Positions 1 to 8,500 of a stretch of DNA of 43,125 nt are shown in pieces. Every line of letters starts with the position of its first letter. The first letter of the stretch is position 1. The DNA lies in NCBI GenBank assembly GCA_947565305.1, contig CANOFO010000012.1, positions 1 to 43,125 of the forward strand. Direction: 5' to 3'. The translations under genes were made by a program, and so were the position numbers. Below the pieces are notes generated by a model. It worked only from the letters and a program-made list of their open reading frames with translations, searched no databases and had not been told where the DNA came from. This DNA is from an uncultured Lachnospiraceae bacterium (GTDB lineage: Bacteria; Bacillota; Clostridia; Lachnospirales; Lachnospiraceae).

Positions 1-931
1 ATGCTTCCCGGTGTTTCTCAAGAACCGGGATCAGTGTATTATAATCTGTACGGTCATTACTCACATATCCGTGGATGATAAAATAATTTTCCAACGCAAC
101 CTGGACATTATACGCGGGTTTTAACTGCCCGTTCAGCATATGGTCTTCCTTCATCCTCATAAATGTGGCTTTCAGGTCTGTCTTCGAATAATTGTTTTTG
201 TCCTTCCCCATGATCTCGGAGCAGCTTTATATTCCATCAGCCGCTTCCCACATTTTTCCAACTCTTCATGGAGCTGCTGGATCTCTGGTTTTTTCTGCCC
301 TTTCCCATTTACAAATGTAATCCCCTCCCCTGCCGCGACCAGCAGCAGGGTCTGCTGGAGCTTCAGGATCTCAAGAGGAGAACAGTTGTCAATTTCAATG
401 ACCGTATTGTTCGAGATTTTTTTATTTTTTGTCAGCTTACGTTTCCTGTTCTCTTCAATCAATTTCCGGACCTTGTCCATACTTCGCCCACAAACATCTG
501 TGCGTTTCCCAGATTATATTTTACCCCGTAGCCATGCTCAGACAAGAGCGCATTGTATTTGTGGTAAAGGGCATCTATCGTATCCAGTAGGCTGGCAAGG
601 TGGGGTAATTGAGTGTTCCGCGCCAGACGAACGTATAGCGGTTCGCGTTGGCTTCTATTTTTGTGCCATCGATATAAAGCTGTTTGAGCGTAATGAGTCC
701 CTCTTTCTCTAACCGGCGCAGGAACTGATGATTCAGTTCATCCAATACTTCGCCTTTCAGCTTTTTCCCTTTGAAGTCATAGAAAGCATCCCTTTTTGGC
801 TTCTGCCCTTTGGTCAACAGGGTAAAAGCAAGGGACTGAATCGTCGTCGGGTAAAGCCAATTCTTAGAAGTTGAAATTATTTTTCTGTTGCCCAAACTCA
901 AAAAGTCGTTATAATAATCCTTGGTAAGCAT
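1..931 (-). pseudogene. degenerate IS1182-family transposase, C-terminus beyond window
   Basis: Conceptual translation of the minus strand gives transposase pieces in different frames. The N-terminal piece (929 down to about 575) begins MLTKDYY and contains LYIDGTKIEANANRYTFVW, typical of IS1182-type transposases around the first catalytic Asp. A middle piece (about 480-225) begins MDKVRKLIEENRKRKLTK. A third piece (about 225-1) reads [17 protein letters not shown] and then [15 protein letters not shown]. At least three frame changes are needed to join them, near 600-575, 490-480 and 230-220. The N-terminal part is also shorter than expected, which suggests an internal deletion. The family assignment rests on remembered conserved motifs. 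The upstream ATG at 977-979 adds a non-homologous lead-in, so 931 was taken as the likely original start. The remnant lies just downstream of pta and is not expected to be active. Confidence 0.8.
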
Positions 932-935
932 AGTT

Positions 936-957
936 CCATTATAACATGGAACAGGGA
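936..957. repeat. short palindrome at the transposase start
   Basis: GTTCCAT and ATGGAAC form 7-base arms around a 6-base centre immediately upstream of the likely transposase ATG. It could be part of the element's end or its own control region. No partner copy was found at the other side because the element runs off the window. Confidence 0.35.
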
Positions 958-1006
958 GAAGATGGTTGTCGTTAGCCATCTTTTTTCTCTTTTTGGGAAA
1001 ATTTTT

Positions 1007-1046
1007 CAGGGGGCGATGTGACTCGTATGAATCACATCGCCCCCTG
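1007..1046. repeat. 15-bp perfect inverted repeat between transposase remnant and pta
   Basis: The arms 1007-1021 (CAGGGGGCGATGTGA) and 1032-1046 are perfect inverse complements around a 10-base loop. Read from the minus strand it lies about 50 bases past the pta stop and is followed by AAAAATTTT, so it may act as the pta terminator, although the U-run is weak and displaced. Being next to a decayed insertion sequence, it may instead be an insertion-sequence end or another mobile palindrome. Confidence 0.6.
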
Positions 1047-1093
1047 TTCTGGACTATCTATTTCCCGACAGGACCCTCTTTTAGTGAAAAATA

Positions 1094-2104
1094 TTATTCG
1101 AGTTCTTCATCTACTAATGCAGCTGTGATGATTGCCATGGAGTATACTTCATCCGCATTACATCCTCTGGACAAATCGTTAATCGGCGAATTCAAGCCCA
1201 AAAGGATGGGACCGTAGGCTTCAAAGTTACCCATGCGCTGCGCAATTTTGTAGCCGATGTTTCCGGCATTGATGTCCGGGAAAATAAAGACATTGGCATG
1301 TCCGGCAACTGGGTCATCCGGGCATTTGGTACGTGCAACACGTGGGGAAACGGCAGCGTCAAACTGCATCTCTCCGGAAATGGGGAGGCTGGGGTTCAGC
1401 GCTTTCGCCTTGATAGCGGCATTGTGCATTTTGTCCACATCCTCGCCGGCACCGGAACCGAGGGTGGAATAGCTGAGGAATGCAACCTTGGGGTCAATAC
1501 CGAAGAGTTGTCCGCATTTGGCAGCTTCAATGGCAATCTCTGCAAGCTCGTCTTCGTTCGGCTTGATATTGATGGCACAGTCTGCCATGGCAAGCACTTC
1601 ATTTTCGCCGGTAGCGGAAGGACGTACCAGGATAAAGCAGGATGACACAATATTGTGTCCCGGTTTTGCTTTAATTAACTGCAGTGCCGGGCGGATTGTG
1701 TCTGCCGTTGTATAAGTAGCGCCGCCTAAGAGGGAATCGGCATATCCCATTTTCACCAGCATTGTGCCGAAATAATTGCCCTGCAGTAAAATCTCACGTG
1801 CCCTTTCCGGCTGCAGGTTCTTGCTCTTTCTCAGTTCGCAGAGCATTGCTACCATCTCGTCCATCTGTTCAAAATGCGCCGGGTCAATAATCTGGGCCCC
1901 ACGGATGTTGTAACCATACTCCTCAGCAGCCTCTTCCACTTCCTCCTGGGTACCTACTAAAAGCGGCGTCAGGAAATTGGAAGCCAGGAGCCGGGAAGCA
2001 GCCTCTAAGATACGTGGGTCGCTGCCTTCGGTGAAGACAATCCTTTTGGGGCTCTGTTTCAGTTTCTTAATCATTGCGCCAAAACCGTGCATGTTCCTGC
2101 TCAT
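1094..2104 (-). CDS. pta: phosphate acetyltransferase
   Basis: Phosphotransacetylase converts acetyl-CoA and phosphate to acetyl phosphate and CoA in the cytoplasm; with acetate kinase this yields ATP and acetate. The 336-residue protein has the usual length of the short Pta form and aligns along its whole length with family patterns from memory: RIVFTEGSDPRILEAA near the N-terminus, GNYFGTMLVKMGYADSLLGG in the middle, and the C-terminal FPDINAGNIGYKIAQR and GPILLGLNSPINDLSRG. The start is fixed by a GGAGG nine bases upstream of ATG. A second ATG four codons on is less well placed. An acetate kinase gene usually follows pta in Clostridia, but here an insertion-sequence remnant follows instead, so ackA must be elsewhere. 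Confidence 0.95.
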   Translation of the reverse strand: MSRNMHGFGAMIKKLKQSPKRIVFTEGSDPRILEAASRLLASNFLTPLLVGTQEEVEEAAEEYGYNIRGAQIIDPAHFEQMDEMVAMLCELRKSKNLQPERAREILLQGNYFGTMLVKMGYADSLLGGATYTTADTIRPALQLIKAKPGHNIVSSCFILVRPSATGENEVLAMADCAINIKPNEDELAEIAIEAAKCGQLFGIDPKVAFLSYSTLGSGAGEDVDKMHNAAIKAKALNPSLPISGEMQFDAAVSPRVARTKCPDDPVAGHANVFIFPDINAGNIGYKIAQRMGNFEAYGPILLGLNSPINDLSRGCNADEVYSMAIITAALVDEELE

Positions 2105-2177
2105 ATTGTAAATCCTCCTTACATCTATCTGACTCTGTCATCAGCATATAAATTATTTTTGGTAATTCTCTAAATAT

Positions 2178-2205
2178 AATGTACCACTTTTGAGATATTT
2201 TTCAA
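2178..2205 (-). promoter_or_regulatory. candidate promoter for pta
   Basis: On the minus strand TTGAAA (2205-2200) and TACATT (2183-2178) are separated by 16 bases, about 75 bases upstream of the pta ATG. A nearby TATATT is an alternative -10 with poor spacing. Assigned by consensus only. Confidence 0.4.
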
Positions 2206-2511
2206 CTGATTTTTGCCAGAATCTTCCATGTTTGTTATAGTTCAGCCTAAAATATTTTAAAATACAGTTTCCAAGGCGGCTTTCAATTCAGATAACCTAA
2301 AAATAGATATGAGGTTTTAATAGGTTTGTCGGTAATGACAGTGAAAATGGTATTTTTGTACATGCTGATTTGGAAAAATTATGCAAGGACTGGGCAATAT
2401 TGCAAAAAATAGGCGCAAAAATGCTTATTTTTTTATCGAAAATGCTTGTTAACTGTATTTTCTATATGTTAAAATCATTGTATAGATTATAGGAAGGAGA
2501 GGAGAAATGGG
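2206..2511. other. intergenic region between divergent pta and the giant hydrolase gene
   Basis: No credible gene is visible. The stretch is AT-rich with several A and T runs and two near-copies of AAAATGCTT (around 2420-2450). It should hold the promoter of the + strand gene. A loose candidate is TTGTTA near 2444 with TTAAAA 17 bases on, but the fit is poor. A strong GGAAGGAGAGGAG ribosome binding site lies just before 2512. Confidence 0.5.
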
Positions 2512-5500
2512 ATGAAGAGAATGAGAAAGATTCTGGCAGCCATGCTTGCTGCCGCGATTGCAGTGACAGGGCTGCCGATGCCTGAGCTTCATGCAGAGGA
2601 ACTGCAGACAGAAGCTTTGCCGAGGGCAGTGACGGAAGCTCCTGTGCTCGAGCTGAGATTTGAGGATAATCTGGCGGACACATCTGCCGGCAATGCCCAG
2701 GTTGCAGCTAAGAAAAAGGTTGGGGAGACTTATGAAGACGTAAGCGGGTCAATGTCTTATGTGGAAGGAAGGAATGAAGGGAAAGCCATTTCCCTTGATG
2801 GAAGCACCTATCTGGACCTGGGGAAGGATGAAGCGCTTTCGCCAGGCAAGCTGACGCTTTCCCTGTGGATAAAGCCCAATGCAGATATAACAGGGGAACA
2901 GGTTATTACCTGGAATAAAACAAACTGGGATCAGGAGGGCTGGTATCTGTCCTTGAATGCGAATACAGGGGCAATTGTGCTCTGTGTGGGAGGTAATTAT
3001 CAAGCTATGGTGGCAGGGGATGTCAAGGCGCTATTCCCGACAGGGAAGTGGACGCATTTGGCAGTAACCTATGACAGTGATACGAAGAAGGCGTTGATTT
3101 ACCGGAACGGCATTCAGCAGAATGTCGCGATGGGAGGCAATGCAAGCGGGGGTGTGATAAATCCCTGTCCGACGGTGCAGAAATCCATCGGCTGGAACGG
3201 AGAAAATTACAAAACGCCATCATTAAATGCGGCGTTGGATGAATATCGTCTCTATGACGCTGTACTGAGCGCAAAATCTATCATAGATATCTATCAGCAA
3301 GGCGGCGGAACTTGGAATGACACCGCAGATGTGTCTGCCGCTGTGCAGAAAGATTTAGCTGCCATAAACATTTCTGGCAGCACTATAAGAGATTTGAAGC
3401 TTCCGGTGAAAGGGGAAGAGGGCTGTACCATTTCCTGGAGCGCGAACGGTTCGCAATATCTTGCGGACGATGGAAAATTGTTAAAACGTCCGCAGCAGGG
3501 AGAAGCTGATGCGGAAGTGACGATGACGGCATCTGTCAGCTATGCAGGGGAGACGCCATTGACCAAGGATTTTAAAGTGACAGTAAAGGCAATCAGTGAG
3601 GACGAGGACCCCTCACTTCTGCTGGAACTTGGGTTTAACGACGATACGCTGACCGATACTTCTGTCTATGGCAGGACGGCGGAGGCAGTCGGAACAGCCG
3701 CCTATACGGATGGCGAGGGCAGCAATGGAAGAGCGGTTAGCTTTGACGGCAATACTTACCTCAATCTGGGGAAAGATGAAGCGCTGACGCCGGGCAAGCT
3801 GACGCTTTCCTTCTGGATGAAACCGAATGCCCCGTTATCTGGAGAACAGATAATCGCCTGGAATAAGGGGGGTTATAACAGTGATGGATGGTATCTGAAT
3901 GTGACAGATAATGCCGCACTGGGATTGTCTGTAGGTCCGGCGACTGCAGGACCTCAGGATCAGCCTTACTTTATCCAGGTGGATAAGAAAGCCAATGACT
4001 TTTTCCTGACCGGTGAGTGGACCCACGTTGTCGTGACGTATGACAGTGATACGAAGGAAGCGTGTTTTTACCGCAATGGAATTCCGCAGAAGACTTCAAT
4101 ACCATGGAAGATAACTGCCACAGCCAGCGGTGTTATCGGCACGAACAACAATATTAACGTTATCGGAAGCAATGGTGAAGTGTATGGGCATGGAGGAAAA
4201 TTAAATGCTGCCCTGGATGAATACTGTCTTTACGACAGGGTCCTTGACGCGGAAGAGGTGATTGCGCTTTATGATAAGAGCGGAAAGACCTTTGATAAGC
4301 AGGCAGCGGCGCAGATGGATTTGGATGCGCTGTCTATTGATACTACAGAATCTCTGATTACCGGAATTGCACTTCCTGAAAAAGGAGATATGGGCTCTGA
4401 CATCAGCTGGAGCGCCAACGGCTCGAAATATCTTTCCGATGCAGGAGAAGTGTTGGAACGCCCGGAGCTTGGCGCAGCAGATGCCAAGGTGACGTTAACG
4501 GCAACGGCAAGTTATCTAAATGGCACGCCTGCCACCAAGGACTTTGTTGTAACCGTAAAAGCCATTACGGAGGGGGAGAATGCATCCCTCTTGCTGGACC
4601 TTGGATTTGATGGGCAGAATCTCGCGGATTCATCTATTTACAACCGGAAGGTGGAAGATGTCGGGACGGTGTCTTATGTACCTGGCGTGGATGGGAAAGG
4701 GAAGGCAGTTTCCCTGGACGGAAGCGCATATCTGAATCTTGGGACCAGCAATAAGTTAACGCCTGAAATTTTGAGCCTTTCCTTCTGGCTGAAGCCCAAT
4801 GCAGACATAAGCGGAGAGCAGATTATTGCCTGGAATAAGGGACGGTATACAGGTGACGGCTGGTATCTCAATATGAATAAGAACATGCCGCTTGGACTGT
4901 CTGTGGGACCTGGCAGCAGCCAGCCATATTTTATTCAGGTAAACGGTACGGCAAAAGACTTTTTCCCGACCGGTGAGTGGACGCATGTGGCAGTGACTTA
5001 TAACAGCAAGACGAAGAAAGCCATGTTCTACCGCAACGGCATTCCGCAGAAGACAACGGTAGGATATCCCGTGAGTGACACAGCCAGCGGGGTTATCGGC
5101 ACAAACAATGAGGTGAAAGTCATTGGCTGTAATGGATCCGTGCATGGTTATGGGGGCAAATTGAATGCAGCCTTGGACGCGTACCAGCTCTATGATACGG
5201 AGTTTGCCTTGGAGCAGGTAATTAATTCCTATGAAGAGAGCAGCGGGCGCACGTTTGATAAACAGGAAGTGGCGCAGAAAGATATCGATGCGCTGGAGGT
5301 CCCGGATACGGCAACAAATGAGATGAAGCTTGCAGGAGAAGGGGAATCCGGTTCGGTGATTACCTGGGAATCCGATGATGCCGCCATTGCCATTGATGGA
5401 ACAACATGTACGGTAACCCTTCCCGGATATGGAGAAGAGGATAAGGTTGTGACATTGACGGCAAAGGCAGTCTTTGCTGGTGGTACGCCGGCAACCAAAA

Positions 5501-8500
5501 CATTCCGGGTGACGGTCAGGGCAAAAAAGGCAGACTTAAGTGGATTGCAGAAAGCGATGGAAGACGCTGCCAAGTTTGAGAAGGAGACCTACACACCAGA
5601 AAGTTTCCAGATATTGGAAGATGCTTTGGCAGCTGCCGAGGATGTCATAAGCAACAAAGCCTCCACGCAGGAAGAGGTAGATACTGCCAAGAGCAATTTA
5701 GAGACGGCAATGGGCAGCCTCGTGGAGAGGGCAGATAAGGCAGGGCTGGCAGAGGCAATTGAGGCAGCGCAGACAGAAGAGGAAACCTTGTATACTCCGG
5801 AGAGCTGGAGCAATCTGCAGATTGCGCTGGCAGATGCGGTCAGCGTAAATGAAGATGCAAATGCCACGCAGGAAGAGGTGGATGCTGCCAAATTGGCATT
5901 GCGGACGGCATTGGCAAACCTGGAGGAGAACAGCAATCCGGATGGAAAGCCCAACAAGACAAGGCTGGAAACAGCCATTGCAGAAGCCAAAGCCGAGGAA
6001 GAAGCTTTATACACGCCGGATAGCTGGAAGGTGATGCAGGATGCACTGACAGAAGCTGAGAGAGTCTTCGCAGATGAGGAAGCTACACAGGCGGAGGTGA
6101 CAAGTGCAAGGCAGACACTGGAGAATGCAGTAATTAATCTTAAGAAAAGAGTGGACAGAACTGCGCTTTTGGCAGCCATTGAGGCAGCGGAGAGCAAGGA
6201 TGAGAACGAATACACGGCAGATAGCTGGAGCAGCCTGCAGACCGTGCTTACCGAGGCAAAGCGGGTAAATGAGGATGGAAACGCTACGCTTGAGGAGGTA
6301 AATGCGGCAAAAGAGGCTTTGGAGGAGGCAATCGCCCAACTGCTTGAAAAAGCGCTGGTTCTGGACCTTGCGTTTGAGGATAGCTTAACGGATACATCAG
6401 CGAATGCATTTACGGTAACAGGAAGCAAGGCAGTATCTTATGCAGACGGCGTGAAAGGAAAAGCCATCTCTTTGGACGGCAGCACACATCTGAATCTTGG
6501 AAAGAGCGGAAAACTCTCACCAGGCAAACTGAGCCTTTCTTTCTGGATTAATCCGCAACAGAAGATGCAAGGGGAACAGGCAATTACCTGGAATAAGACG
6601 CAATGGTACAGTGACGGCTGGTATCTGGTGTCGGAAAACGACACAACTCCTCTGTCATTGTCTGTGGGGCCGGCTGCAAAAGAAAAACAGCCTTATATGA
6701 TTACCGTATCGGGCGACAGGAGCAAGTTCTTCCCGGCGGGTGAGTGGACGCATATTTTGGTGACGTATGACAGCGATACCAAAGAGGCAGTGATTTACCG
6801 CAATGGCATCCCTCAGAAGACAACGGTGAAATATGGGTTAAGTGCGACTTCCACTGGAGTTATCGGACCATGTGAGGATACAGAGAAGTCTATTGGATAT
6901 AACGGTCCCAATTATAAAGGCTCTTATCTGAAAGCTTCTCTTGATGAGTACCGTTTGTATGATAAGGTTCTGGGTCAGGAGCAGGCAATAGAAGTTTATG
7001 AACAGAGTGGGCAATTATTTGATAAACGGGCTGTAGCGCAGGCAGATTTGGAAGCGCTGAAAATCCCGGAAACGGTAACCGGCAGGCTTATCCTGGCGGG
7101 CAAAGGGGAATCTGGCTCCGTGATTACCTGGAAAACATCAAATCCTGATATAATTTCCTTGGATGGCACAGTCACACGACCGGAAATCGGGCAACCGGAC
7201 AAAACGGTTACGCTCACTGCAAAGGCTGTTTTTGCAGGCGGGGAAGCCGTGGAAAAATCCTTTACCGTTACGGTAAAAGCTAAGACAGAGAAGAATCAGG
7301 ACGGAATTTTAGACTGTGGCATTGAAAATGTGACGCTGGCAGACGCTTATCTGTTAAATGCGGCGCAGAAAGAAAATGATTACTTGTTGAGCATGACCTC
7401 CAAGAAGTTCCTGTATGAATTTTACAGGGTATCCGGTCTGACACCTCCCACAGAGGAAGGATACCAGGGCTGGGAGCGCAGCAATGGCACGAACTTCCGC
7501 GGACATACTTTCGGACATTATATGTCCGCGCTTTCCCAGGCGTACAAGGGAACGAATGACGAGGAGGAGAAAGCGGCGCTATTGGTACAAATCAGGGATG
7601 CCGTAGAGGGGCTCAAAGAATGCCAGGATGCCTATGCGGATAGGAAGCCGGCAAGCGCGGGCTATGTGTCGGCATTCCGTGAAAGTATTTTAGATAAGGT
7701 AGATGGAAGCGGGGACAGCGATGAAAATGTTATCGTGCCCTGGTATAACCTCCACAAAGTCCTTGCCGGGCTGATTGACATCTACACCTTTGTGGATGAT
7801 GAGGAACTGGCTGAAGAGGCGCTTGGCATTGCGGAAAACTTTGGCGAGTATGTATTTAACCGCTGCAGCAAGCTGACAGATAACCAGGTGATGCTGAGGA
7901 CGGAGTATGGCGGCATGAACGAGGCGCTGTATGAACTCTATGATATTACCGGAAATACCCATTTTAAGGCGGCGGCAGAGTATTTTGATGAGGTCACGCT
8001 GTTCAATTCGCTGGCGGCGAACCAGGATGTGCTGAATGGCAAACATGCCAATACTACGATACCGAAACTGACTGGCGCGCTCAAACGTTACACGGTGATG
8101 ATGGGTAACGAGGATTACTACGATGCGCTGACCGAAGAGGAAAAGGCGGATTTGGAGAAATATAAGACCGCAGCCGTGAACTTTTGGGATATCGTGGTGG
8201 AGCATCATACTTACATCACCGGAGGAAACAGCCAGTCTGAGCATTTTCATGAGGCGGATAAACTATATTACGATGCTACGAAGAGTGATTATGACGGCTC
8301 AAGCACCTGCGAGACCTGCAACACTTACAACATGCTGAAACTGTCCAGGGAGCTCTACAAGCTGACCAGGGATAAGAAATATATGGACTACTATGAGAAT
8401 ACTTATATCAATGCCATACTTTCTTCCCAGAATCCGGAGACTGGAACGACCATGTATTTCCAGCCGATGGCGCCTGGATATAACAAGGTGTTTAACCGTC

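Noticed and set aside
5589..6428. Long minus-strand open frame of 279 codons within the giant hydrolase gene
   Set aside because: Low-complexity Ser/Ala-rich shadow of the repetitive FIVAR coding sequence on the opposite strand; no ribosome binding site or family features.
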